DNA of 41,551 nt from Streptomyces mutomycini. Its GTDB lineage: Bacteria; Actinomycetota; Actinomycetes; Streptomycetales; Streptomycetaceae. How positions within the stretch are numbered: the first letter of the stretch is position 1; every line of letters starts with the position of its first letter. The position numbers and the translations under genes were made by a program. The notes beneath the pieces are model-generated. The model ran no database searches. It was not told the DNA's origin and saw only the letters and a list, made by a program, of their open reading frames with translations. The stretch covers positions 1 through 41,551 of the forward strand of contig NZ_MAPV01000070.1 of the NCBI RefSeq assembly GCF_001700505.1. Direction: 5' to 3'. Below, in pieces: positions 6,668 to 18,100 of the stretch.

Positions 6668-8008
6668 CTAGCTGCCGGGCTGCTCGCTCAGTGCCGCGAG
6701 GCACCGCCTGGCACGCTCCGGCAGAACGTACTCACCCTCCTTCGCGATGCGGTCGTACAGCGCCTCGACCCGCTCGTAGTGGTTGTCGAGGTTCTGGTCC
6801 AGCAGGTGGTACTCGGACTTGTTGTAGATGCCGAACTGGAGGTCGGTCATCAGGCCGAACGGATCGATGTCCGCCGCGCGCCGGGTCCCGCCGAACACCA
6901 GGCGCAGGAACTCGTCGACGCTCTCGTAACCGAGCGTGGCGAGGAGGAACTCGATCGACGCCCACTTGCGCCTGGTCTGGTAGGCGCGCTCGTCCGGATC
7001 GACGATGAAGTCCAGACCGCTGGTCATGCCCTTCGGGTAGTGCACCTTGTTGAAGCAGCGCAGGTCGATGGTCAGGCGGTCCTTGGCCGTCCGGGGCAGG
7101 GTGCTGTCCGCGTGCGCCCGGTAGTTGTCGAAGACCAGCGCGTCACCCACCCGGCTGTCGCAGTAGTAGCCCGGAGACGGCCTGTCCGCGTACGTCTTCG
7201 CCCAGTACATCGCCATGAGGAAGTCCCGCACCGAGGGCAGGTCGATCTCGGACAGTTTCCCTTCCAGGAAGAGGTACAGCGCCTTGTCGACGGCGTCCTT
7301 CTCCTCGCCCTCCAGACCGCATTCCAGCATCTTCTCGTAGACGTACGGGAGGTTGGGGGCCTCAAGATCGGCCTCCTCGAAGATCACGAAGGGCTGCCGG
7401 CTCAGCGGAGTCGGGGTCAGCGCGGTGTGGAAGCTGCGGTACTCGGTGGGGAAACCGAGCTGCTTCTTCACCAGCGACGGGATCTGCAGGGCGATCGAGC
7501 TGGCCGCGTGGGTGCCGTACGGCCGCTTCTCGGCCGGCACGATGAAGGCGTTCACCACCGCCGTCTCGACCTCTGGGAAGTGCTCCTGGACGATGTCCTG
7601 GTTCAGGTCGTAGAAGCGCTTCGCCGAGGGCACGAACAGCACGCAGTTCTCGAACATGGTGGAGACCGGGAAGTAGCTGCCGATCGAGGCGGCGGCGAAG
7701 CTCTCCTGGATCACCGCCTGGCAGCGCAGCTGGCGTGCCAGGTTTTCCGCCAGGTCGTCGTCCAGGTTCATCGGGACGACCTGGGTGGGGATCCCCTCGG
7801 GCTGGAAACAACTCGTGTTCAGCGCCCGGTGAGGAGGCAGCCGGGACTCCATCTCCCCCTTGTCCACCTGGTACTTGTCCAGCACCGGGGACAGCTGCTC
7901 GGCGTGCACCGCCGCCGACGAGTGCAGGAAGGTGCCGGTCTTCTGGTAGGTGCCGGTGACCGTGGCGTCGTCCACAGCCGCGTCTGCCCCCTGGGTCGCG
8001 TCGCTCAT
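6668..8008 (-). CDS. Putative Fe(II)/2-oxoglutarate-type oxygenase with H-T-A in place of H-x-D/E
   Basis: This 446-residue protein is translationally coupled to the synthase: its ATG overlaps the synthase TGA as ATGA. The C-terminal half resembles TauD/clavaminate synthase-type enzymes: G-D-A-L-V-F-D-N-Y-R-A-H (H299 as distal iron ligand) followed by K-D-R-L-T-I-D-L-R (R311 or R317 for 2-oxoglutarate). Upstream, F-H-T-A-L-T-P-T-P followed by F-V-I-F-E-E-A (H194, A196) aligns with the W-H-T-D/E strand, so the carboxylate ligand would be replaced by Ala. The other early candidate, H167-A-A, also lacks an acid. H-x-A/G is the signature of Fe/2OG halogenases such as SyrB2, but Ala can also mark inactive or divergent members. 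The assignment rests on eye alignment. Probable role: tailoring of the synthase-bound or released product. Confidence 0.55.
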   Translation of the reverse strand: MSDATQGADAAVDDATVTGTYQKTGTFLHSSAAVHAEQLSPVLDKYQVDKGEMESRLPPHRALNTSCFQPEGIPTQVVPMNLDDDLAENLARQLRCQAVIQESFAAASIGSYFPVSTMFENCVLFVPSAKRFYDLNQDIVQEHFPEVETAVVNAFIVPAEKRPYGTHAASSIALQIPSLVKKQLGFPTEYRSFHTALTPTPLSRQPFVIFEEADLEAPNLPYVYEKMLECGLEGEEKDAVDKALYLFLEGKLSEIDLPSVRDFLMAMYWAKTYADRPSPGYYCDSRVGDALVFDNYRAHADSTLPRTAKDRLTIDLRCFNKVHYPKGMTSGLDFIVDPDERAYQTRRKWASIEFLLATLGYESVDEFLRLVFGGTRRAADIDPFGLMTDLQFGIYNKSEYHLLDQNLDNHYERVEALYDRIAKEGEYVLPERARRCLAALSEQPGS

Positions 8009-9100
8009 GACGTCGTGTTCTCCCTTCGGTCCGAAGTGTTGATGCGGTCCACGTAGGTGCGGATGAAGTCCTCGTCGATGGGCGGGGACGGGCAGTCCTC
8101 CGCGCCGAGGACGGCGCCTCCCACGGGGAGCGCGGCGAACATGTCCGCCATGCCCTGCGCCGACAGGTCGTCCACCAGGGCGGCGATCCGCGCCATGGGG
8201 CTCGCGGGATGCCCGGCGGCGAACACCAGCGCTCGCTGCCGCCATTCGTCGAAGGGCACGATCTCCGCCCCGCCGCCGGCGGCACCGACCATCTCGAAGA
8301 AGCGGTCGAAGGCAGGGGCCCCTGAGTTGACGAAGTCGTAGTCCCTGCCGATGCGCTCCAGTTCACTGGTCATCGCTGCGGCGATCGTCCGGCACAGGTA
8401 GTCGACCGGCAGTACCGCCGAGAGGTCGGCGGCCAATGACGGGAAGCTCCCCATCTCGAGACAGCCGGTGATCAGGTTGTGCAGGAAGTCGCCGCGGTCG
8501 AGCCGGAAGTGCCCGGTGAGCGTCGAAGCGCCCACGAACGGCAGCCGGTACGTCGACGCCTTCGCGCCCCGCCAGCGGGCGGCGGCCACCATCTGCTCCG
8601 CCTGCCACTTGGAGGTCAGGTAGCCGTACTCGCGGTTCTCCTCGGTGACCTCGTACCCCAGGTGCCTGGGCAGCGTGGCGAAGGTGGAGACGAAGTGGAA
8701 CGCCTTGCCGCGACCGCGTGAGGCCAGGCGCAGCGCCTCGTGCGTGCCGACCACGTTGGGGCCGATGTAGTCCTCCAGCGGCCGCATCCAGTCCACGAGG
8801 GCGCCGGAGTGGCAGATGGCGTCCACCTGGTCGGCCAGTTCGTCGAAGACCTCCTCGTCCAGGCCGAACAGGGGTCGGGTGAGGTCGCCCACCACCGGGT
8901 TGAGCAGCGGCGCGAACTCCTCCCTCCACAGGCCGTAGCCGTCGAGGGCGCCGACCAGGCGTTCCATCGCCTGGCGGGCGTCGTCCGCCCGCACCAGGCA
9001 GTAGGCGACCACCTCGGAGGCGAGCAGTTCGTGCAGCAGGTAGGCGCCGACGAATCCGGTGGCGCCGGTGACGAAGACCGCCTCCGGGCGTTCCGGCGCC
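8005..9100 (-). other. Synthase terminal thioester reductase domain
   Basis: From about residue 3725 the protein has F-V-T-G-A-T-G-F-V-G-A-Y-L (NAD(P)H-binding), F-V-S-T-F-A-T, and Y-L-T-S-K with Tyr3879/Lys3883 of the extended short-chain dehydrogenase family. These R domains release ACP-bound chains as aldehydes by two-electron reduction, or as alcohols after a second round. There is no thioesterase domain in the protein. Confidence 0.85.
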
Positions 9101-12100
9101 GCGGTGGCATTGCCGAAGAGGAGGTCGGGGTGCAGGAAGCCCTTCCGGGCCGTGGACAGGTCCGGGCCCGTCACCGAGGCGACCTCGGCCGCCTCGGTGG
9201 CCGTCGGTCCGGTGACAGTCCCGGGCGCCGCGTCCAGCCCCGTTTCCAGCAGCTTCGCCAGCAGGAACTCGCTCAGCGAGGTGAGGTTGGGGTGATCGAA
9301 GGCGATCTTCGCCGGCAGGGCGAGCCCGGTCAGGTCCGCGAGCTGGTTGCGCATCAGCACCGCGGTCAGCGAGTCGATGCCGATGTCCTGGAGCGGCACG
9401 CCGACGTCCACGGCCTCGGGGGAGGCGAAGCCCAGGGTCTTGGCCACCTCCTCGCGCACCACGCTCAGCACCACGGCCGGGTACTCCTCGGGCGTGGCCT
9501 CGCCCAGCAGCTTGCGCAGGTCCGTTCCGCCGCCGGCCCGGGAGCGGTTGCCGGCGTTGCTGCTGAGCAGCGCGCGGAACAGCGGCGGTATGCCGCCACG
9601 GTTCTCGAAGTAGTGCTGTACTCGGTTCAGGTCCAGCGCGGCGGACATGGTCAGCGCGCGGCCGCTCCTGACCGCGAGCTCCAGGAGCTCCAGGCCCTCG
9701 TCCGGTGCCAGCCGGTCCAGGCCGAGCTGGGCGAAGCGGGCCCGGTCGAACTCGCTGAGCCCGGCGGCCATCCCCTCACCGTCCCAGGGGCCGAAGGCCA
9801 CCGAGGTGGCCGGCAGGCCCTTCGCCCGGCGCAGGTGGGCGAGCGCGTCCATGAAGGCGTTGGCAGCGGCGTAGTTGCCCTGCCCGGGTGCTCCCATGAC
9901 GCTCGCGATGGAGGAGAACATCACGAAGAAGTCCAGCTCCCTGTCCTGGGTCAGCTCGTGGAGATTCCACAGGCCGTCCACCTTGGGCAGGAAGACCGCG
10001 TCGAACCGCTCCGGTGTCAGGTCCGTCAGCGCGCCGTCGTCCAGCACACCCGCCGCGTGGACCACGCCGCGCAGGGGGCGCTCGTCATCGAACAGTGCCA
10101 TCACCGCGGCGACGTCGTCGCGGTCGGCCGCGTCGCAGGCCACCACGGTGGCGGTTGCGCCCAGCTCGGCCAGCTCATCCACCAGGGACTGCGCGCCGGG
10201 GGTCTCCATCCCGCGGCGGGAGGTGAGCACCAGGTCGCGTACACCGTGGGCGCCGACCAGCCACCCGGCCACGCGCCGGCCGAGGTCGCCGGCGCCACCC
10301 GAGACGAGCACCGCGCCGTCCGGCCGGACGAACTGCCGCTGCTGCGCCGGGACCAGCACCACCTTGCCCACGTGCCGTGCCTGGGCGATGAAGCGCAGGC
10401 CGTCGGAGGTGTGGGTCATGGGGAAGGCCCGCAGCGGCAGCGGCGCCAGCTTGCCCTGCGTGAACAGCTCGGCGATGGAGACCAGCATCCGCTGGATGAG
10501 GTCCGGGCCCGCCTCGGGCAGGTTGTAGACGGTGTAGGTGACGCCCGGATGGCTCTGGTCGATGGCGGATTGCTCCCGCACATCGATCTTTCCCATCTCC
10601 AGGAACCGTCCGCCGCTGCCCAGCATGCCCAGACCGGCGTCGATGAACTCGGTGGCCAGGGAGTTCAGCACCACGTCGAAGCTTCCGCCGGACCCGCCGC
10701 CGGCGTTCCTGCCGAAGTGCTCGACGAAGCCCAGATCGCGTGAGGACGCCAGATGGGCGTCGTCCAGGCCGAGCTCCCGCAGCGCGGGCCACTTGGGCTC
10801 GCTGGCGGTGCCGTAGACCTCCGCGCCGTGGAGCCGCGCCAACTGCACCGCCGCCATGCCCACGCCACCGGCCGCGGCGTGGATCAGCACCCGCTCGCCC
10901 GATCGCAGCGCGCCCAGTTCGTGCAGGCCGTACCAGGCGGTGAGGAACGTCATCGGGATGGTGGCGGCCTCCTCGAAGCTGAGGTGCTCCGGCATGCGCA
11001 CCACCCGGCGCGCGTCCGTGACGACCTCGGAGGCGAAGGAGCCGCGGGCCAGCCCGAGCACGGCGTCGCCCGCCTTCACATGGTCGACGCTGCCGCCGAC
11101 CTCGGTGACCACACCGGCGAACTCCAGGCCGAACGCCGGGATCTCCACCATGCCCAGGGCGTTGAGCACATCGAGGAAGTTCACCCCGGCGGCCCTCACC
11201 TCGGCGCGGATCTCGCCGGGCGCGAGGGCCTGCTCAGGCATGGGCTTGACCGTCAGCGGCTCGTCCAGGCGGCCCTTGGCGGCGATCTCCAGCTGCCAGC
11301 GGCCCTCGGCCGGGATCTCCAGATCCTGGGCCGAGCCCACCCGCAGCAACTGCGGCACCAGCACCTCACCGCGGCGCAGGGCGCACTCCGGCTCGGCCTC
11401 CAGCATCAACGCGGCGGGGAGCGCCTTGAGGTCCGTCTTCTCCTCGCTGAGGTCGATCATGCGCAGGCTCAGTTCGGGGTGCTCGTTGCGGGCGGTACGC
11501 ATCAGTCCCCACAGGGGGCCCGCGCCCAGCCCGGAGACCATGTCATCGGCGCCGGTGCCCACCGCGTGGCGGGTGACCCAGACCAGCGGCGTGCGGAACT
11601 CCGTACCCACCGCTTCCTGGAGCTGCTCCAGCGCCCCGGCCGCGAACGCGTGGGCCTGGGACGGCACCTCCGCGTCGGAGTCCCACAGGCAGACCAGGCC
11701 GTCCAGATCCTCTGCGTCCTCCAGTTCCCGGATCTTGATCACCTGGATACCGGCCCGAGCCAGGAGGGTCTTGACCTCCCGCGCCCACGGCACGTCCCCG
11801 GCCGGGGTCATCATGCCCCAGGAGCCGCCCAGCTCGACGTCCGCGGTGTCGGCCTGTCGCCAGTTGACGTCGAACTGGAAGCGGTCCACCCCGGCCGCGG
11901 CCAGGCGGCGCAGTACCGCACGGTCCACCCGCCGTGCGTGGAGGCGGTGCAGCCGGCCGACATGGGCGCCGTCGCTGTCGTGGATGTCGAGCGACGCCCA
12001 GAACTCGCCGTCACCCAACTCGAAGTCGGCGACCCGGACCCAGATCTCCGCCAGTCCCTTCACCCGCAGTGACAGGCGCTCTGCCTCGAACGGCACGAAG

Positions 12101-15100
12101 AGGTCGTCGCCGGTCCGGTTCTGCAGCCGCTGCGTCAGCAGCAGCGAGTGCATGGCCGAGTCCAGCAGGGCAGGGTGCAGGACGTAGCCGGTGGCGGACT
12201 GCTCCGCGCTCTCCGGCAGTGCGGCCCTGGCCCACACCTCCCCGCCCACGTGCCAGGCCTCCTTGATGCCCTGGAAGGTCGGGCCGTAGCCGTAGCCCAG
12301 GGCGTCCAGATCGCGGTAGAGGGCGGATGCGTCGAGGGGCTCGGCCCCCCGGGGCGGTACCGTCACCGCGGTGCCGGGCTCCGTTCCCTCCGCGGGAGTG
12401 ATCCGGCCCTCGGCGTGCAGTTGCCAGGCGCCGTCCTCGCCCTCGGGCGCGCTGTAGACCTGGACGGGGCGGGCCTCACCGATCGCCGGACCCACGGTGA
12501 CCTGCATCCGCACCGGCACCCCGGAGGCGAGCACCAGGGGCGAGGCGATGACCACGTCCGACAGGTCCCACTCGCCCTCGTGGGCAGCGTCGCCCGCCGC
12601 CCGCATGGCCTCGAAGAACGCGGTGCCCGGCATCAGGACGGCGTCCATCACCCGGTGCTCCTGCACCCATACCGGCTGGTCGGCCGCCACCACGTTGGTG
12701 AACAGCGACAGCTCGGTGCCGGCGATCTCCACACCGCCGCCGAGGAGCGCGTGGCCGGTGGGGTTCAGACCGGCGCCGACCTCGCGGGAGAGCGGCGGCT
12801 CGAACCAGAAGCGCTCCCGTTGGAAGGCGTACGTCGGCAGGGCGACCCGGCCGGCGCCGAAGGGCGCGAAATAGCCGTCCCAGCCTACCGGGACGCCCCG
12901 CACGTGCAGTTCGGCCAGGCTCCGCTGGATGACCGAGGCACCGTTCCTGCCCGGGGTGCAGGACGGCACCCAGGACACCGGTCCCTCGTCGGCCAGGCAG
13001 GACGCCCCGAGGCCGGACAGCACGGGCTGCGGGCCGAGCTCCAGGAAGGTGTTTGCGCCCTCCCGGCGCAGGCCGCGCATGCCGTCGCTGAAGCGGACCG
13101 CGTGGCGGACCTGGCGGACCCAGTAGCCGGGCTGCTCCAATTCGCCCGGCGTGGCGATCTCGCCGGTGAGGCTGCTGACGAGGGGGATCTCCGCGGGGCG
13201 GAAGCGGATGGTCTCCGCCACGGACCGGAACTCGGCGAGCATGCCGTCCATGTGGTGCGAGTGGAAGGCGTGGGACACCTTCAGGAGCTTGGCCTTACGG
13301 CCTTGTTCCATGAAGTGGGCGGTGATCGCCTCGACGGCGTCGGTGTCACCGGACAACACGGTCTGCGTGGGCGTGTTGAGTCCGGCGACTTCAAGGCCGC
13401 CGCGCAGCCCGAGGGCGTCGATGGCCGCTTCCGCCTCCTCGCCGCCGGCCTCCAGCGACACCATGGCGCCGCGGGCGGGCAGGGCCTGCATCAGACGGCC
13501 GCGTGCCGCGACCAGCCGGCAGGCGTCGTCCAGGCTGAACACCCCCGCCACGTGGGCGGCGGCGAGTTCGCCGATGCTGTGGCCGAGCAGCAGCTCCGGC
13601 CGCACACCCCAGCTCTCCCACAGCCGCCACAGCGCCACCTCCAGAGCGAACAGGGCGGGCTGGGTGAAGTCGGTGCGGTGCAGCAGAGCCGCGTCCTCGC
13701 TGTCCGGGTCGGCCCACATCACCTCGAGGAGAGGCCGCTCCAGCCCGTCGAAGCGGGCGGCGACCCCGTCGAGCGCCTCGCGGAAGACGGGGTAGACGTC
13801 GTAGACGTCCTTGCCCATGCCCGGATGCTGGCTGCCCTGGCCGGTGAAGAGCATCGCCAGCCGGGGTTCCTCGGTGTGGGACCCGGTGCGGACCGACTCC
13901 GCGGGCAGGTCTCCGACGCGGGCGAAGGAGGCGAGTTTGTCGAGGAGTTCGGCCTTGTCCTTGACGAAGAGCGCCAGGCGGCGACGGAAGTGGCTGCGGG
14001 TGGTCGCCAGCGAGCGGGCCACGTCACCGAGGCTGTCCTGGATGTTCATGCCCATGTGCAGGTGCAGGTTCTCCACCTGCTGGCGCAGGGCGGCGTCGGT
14101 GTGGCCGGACACCACGAACGGCACCGTGGGCGGCAGCGGGGCGGGTGCGTCCTGCTCGGTGTCCTTCGCGGCCGGCCGCGGCGGCTCCTCGACGATCACG
14201 TGGGCGTTGGTACCGCCGATACCGAACGAGCTGACGCCCGCGCGGCGCGGCACTTCCTTCGCCGGCCACGGGCGCTGTTCCTGGACCAGCGCCATGCCGG
14301 CGCCCTTCCAGTCCACGGCGGGGGTGGGCTCGGCGACGTGCAGGGTCCGGGGAAGCGTGTCGTGGCGCATGGCCAGGACGACCTTCATCACCCCGGCCAG
14401 GCCGGCGGCGGCCTGGGTGTGGCCGAGGTTCGACTTGGCGGAGCCGACCCACAGCGGCACCTCGTCCGAGTGGCTGCCGCCGAAGACCTCCGCGAGCGCG
14501 GTGCCCTCGATGGGGTCGCCCAGCTTGGTGCCGGTGCCGTGCGCCTCCAGGTAGTCGATGTCGTCCGGCTGGAGTCCTGACGTGCCCAGGGCCGCCCGGA
14601 TGACCCGCTGCTGGGCGGGGCCGCTGGGCGTGGTCAGGCTGGCGCTGTGGCCGTCGTGGTTGACGGCGGTGCCGCGCAGCACGGCCAGGACGGTGTCGCC
14701 GTCGCGCTGGGCGTCGGACAGCCGCTTGAGCACGACCGCGGCGGAGCCCTCGCTCCAGCCGGTTCCGTCGGTGTCCGAGGAGAACGACCGGCAGCGGCCG
14801 TCCGCCGACATGCCGCGCAGGCGGCTGAACTCGACGTGCAGTTCGGGGGTGAGCATCAGGCTCACACCGGCCGACACCGCGAGATCGCATTCACCGTTGC
14901 GCAGGGCGTTGCAGGCCAGGTGGGTGGTGACCAGGGAGGAGGAGCACGCCGTGTCCAGGGTGAGGGTCGGCCCCTCCAGGCCGAACACGTACGACACCCG
15001 GCCGGACATGGTGCCGCCCGCGGAACCCGGGCCCACGTAGCCGTCGAGGTCGGTCAGCCCGCCGGCCATGGTGAGGCCGTACTCGTGGTACGCCGAGCTC

Positions 15101-18100
15101 TTGCCGACGCCTACGAACGCACCGGTCTGGCTGCCGCGCAGCCGGTCCATGGTGTAGCCGGCGCGCTCGAACGCCTCCCAGGTGGTCTCCAGCACCGTGC
15201 GCTGCATGGGTTCGAGTGATCGGGCCTCACGCGGCGAGATGCCGAAGAAGGGGGCATCGAAGAGATCGATGGGGGTGACGAACCCGCCCCGGCTGCAGTA
15301 CGAGGTGCCGGGCACCTCCGGGTCGGGGTTGTACAGGGCCTCGGCGTCCCAGCGGTCCTTCGGGACCTCGACGATCCCGTCTCCGCCGCGTTCCAGCAGC
15401 TCCCAGTACTCCTCCGGGGTGTTGGCGTCGCCGGGGAGGCGGCAGGCCATGCCGATGATGGCGATGGGCTCGTCCAGGACGGCACGGCGGCGGTCGGGCA
15501 CGGCCTCCCGGCTGGTCCTGGTGCCGCCGGTCAGATAGGCGGCCAGGGACTTGACGGTGAAGTGCTCGAAGAGCTTGGCCCCGAAGAGCGGGCGTCCCAG
15601 CAGTTCTTCCAGCCGCGTCTGGACCCGGACGACGCGCAGCGAGTTGCCGCCGATCTCGAAGAAGTTCTGGTTGACGCCGATCCTGTCGTGGCCGAGCACG
15701 TCGGCCCAGATGGCCACGATGTCCCGCTCCAGCTCCGTGGCCGGCCTGGCGGTGGCGTCGACCTCCACCACGGGGTCCGGCAGAGCGCTCTCGTCGATCT
15801 TGCCGCTCGGGGTCAGCGGAAGTTCGTCCAGCTCCACGATGAACGCCGGAACCATGTACTCCGGCAGCCGCTCGGCCAGCCAGGGGCGCAGCACGCGGTG
15901 CAGCGGGGGCCTGGGTGCTTCGCCGACCGCGGGCGCGTTGGCGTACGCACCGAGAGCGTCGCGGTCCAGAGCTTCGGCGGGGTGCGGGCTGAGGTCGGGG
16001 GTCCGGCCGGACCGCCAGAACACTGCGTCACACCGCCAGTTGCCGCCGGAGGAGCTGGGCAGCAGAGCGAGTTCCAGGCCCGCCGCATGGGCGAGGTCGG
16101 CGAGGTCCGCGGGGTCGATCCAGGACGTGGGCTCCACCGAGGTGCCCGCGCCCATGAGCTCCAGGGCCGGGGTGACCCGGCCGTACACCTCGCCCAGCCG
16201 GCCGTTGGGGATGCCGTTCAGACGGAGCGGGCGGTCGGTGACGGAACCCAGCTCGGCGCGGAGCGCGTCCAGGCCGAGGCCGTCGGCCTGCCAGTCCTTC
16301 TCCGTCGCCGGGGTGACGGGTCGGGCGTCCTCTCCGATGTGCAGGGTGACGTCGTAGCGGTAGCGCGTCATCTCGTTGACGCAGCGGCCGTCGCGCAGGG
16401 TGAGGTCGACGCGTGTGATCTGCGGGAACAGGTGGGGCAGATTGGCGAAGTAGTCCCGGCTGAGCACCAGTTCGCGCTCCGCGCGCATCCCGCGCTCGGT
16501 ACGGCCGGCCAGTTCCTCGGCGGAGATCCCGCCGGCCTCCCCGTCCGCCCGGAAGTGCGCCACGTCGGCGTGGAAGGCGTCCAGCAGCGAGAGATCGCGT
16601 ACGTCACCGAGGAAGATCCGCCCCCTGGTGACCGCCTTGGTCGCCCACTCCAGAACCGAGGTCAGATAGCCGACGCTGGGGAAGTACTGGGCCACCGAGT
16701 TGAGGACCACGGTGTCGAAGGCACCCTCGGCCACCTCGGGGAGTGCGTGGGCGGCGCGCTGCTCACAGGTCACGTGCGGCAGGGAGCCCAGGTGCCGCCG
16801 GGTCATCTCGACGGCTGCGGCGGAGGCGTCCACGGCGTGGTAGGTGCGGCATTGCGGTGCCAGGCCGAACAGCATCAGGCCGCTGCCCGAGCCGATCTCG
16901 AAGACGTTCTCCGGTGCGTAGGAGAGGATGCGGCGGACGGAACTCCGCTGCCAGTCGCGCATCTCCCCGTCGGAGAAGGGGAGACCGTCGTAGCCGTTGC
17001 GCCAGCCTGCCAGGTTGAACGTGGCGTCCGCGGTGACGGGACCGGAACCGTTGCCGGGGGCGGAGGGAGCACTGTCGGTGCCGGCCTCGTAGGCGCGGTC
17101 CCAGGCGGCGGCCCACTCGGCAAGGGCGATGTCCTGGTCCGCCGGGACAGGGGCCGGCTCGCCGGCCGGGGACGCGTCACGGACGCAGTAGGCGACGAGT
17201 TGCTCGTCATGGCCGACCACCACGGCGCGGCGGACCGACTCATGGCGGCTGACGGCGGCCTCCACGTCGGTCAGCTCGATCCGGTGGCCGCGCAGTTTGA
17301 CCTGGCGGTCGTTGCGTCCCAGCAGTGTCAGCCTGCCGGGCTCGACGAAGCGGGCCAGGTCGCCCGTCCGGTAGAGGGTGCCCGGGTGGAAGGGGTTGTC
17401 CGCGAAGCGGAGCCCGGTCTGCCCGGGGTCGTTCCGGTAGCCACGGGCCACTCCGGCCCCGCCGATGCACAGTTCTCCCGGGAAGCCGAGCGGTACCGGC
17501 GACAGGTTCTCGTCCAGTACGTAGACCTGGGTGCGGTCGATCGGGCTGCCTATGAGGATGCCGTCCTCCGCGGCCCGAGCCGCCACCTCCCAGACCGTGG
17601 ACCACACGGTGGTCTCGGTGGGGCCGTACATGTTCCACACCGAGGCCGGGGCTCCGGTGGCGAGCAACCGGTCCGCCAGGTCGCGGGGCAGCGCCTCACC
17701 GCCGCAGAGGATCTTCCTCAGCGTGGGGGTGCCCTGCCAGCCCCCGTCCAGCAGCAGCTGCCAGGTGGCGGGGGTGCCCTGCATCATGGTGATCGCGTGG
17801 CGCTCCATCAGCCCGCTCAGCGCTTTGGCGTCCAGGGTTTCCTGGGCCTGGGCTATGACCGTGGTCGCGCCGCAGAGCAGTGGCAGGAACAACTCCAGCC
17901 CGGAGATGTCGAAGGACACGGTGGTGACCGCCAGCAGCCGGTCCGTGGCGGCGCAACCCGGCCGTTCCCGCATGGAGGCCAGGAAGTTGCACAGTGCGCC
18001 GTGGGTGATCTCGACCCCCTTGGGGCGGCCGGTCGAGCCCGAGGTGTAGATGACGTAGGCCAGGTCGGCGGCGCCCACTTCGACCGCGAGGTCCTGGTCA

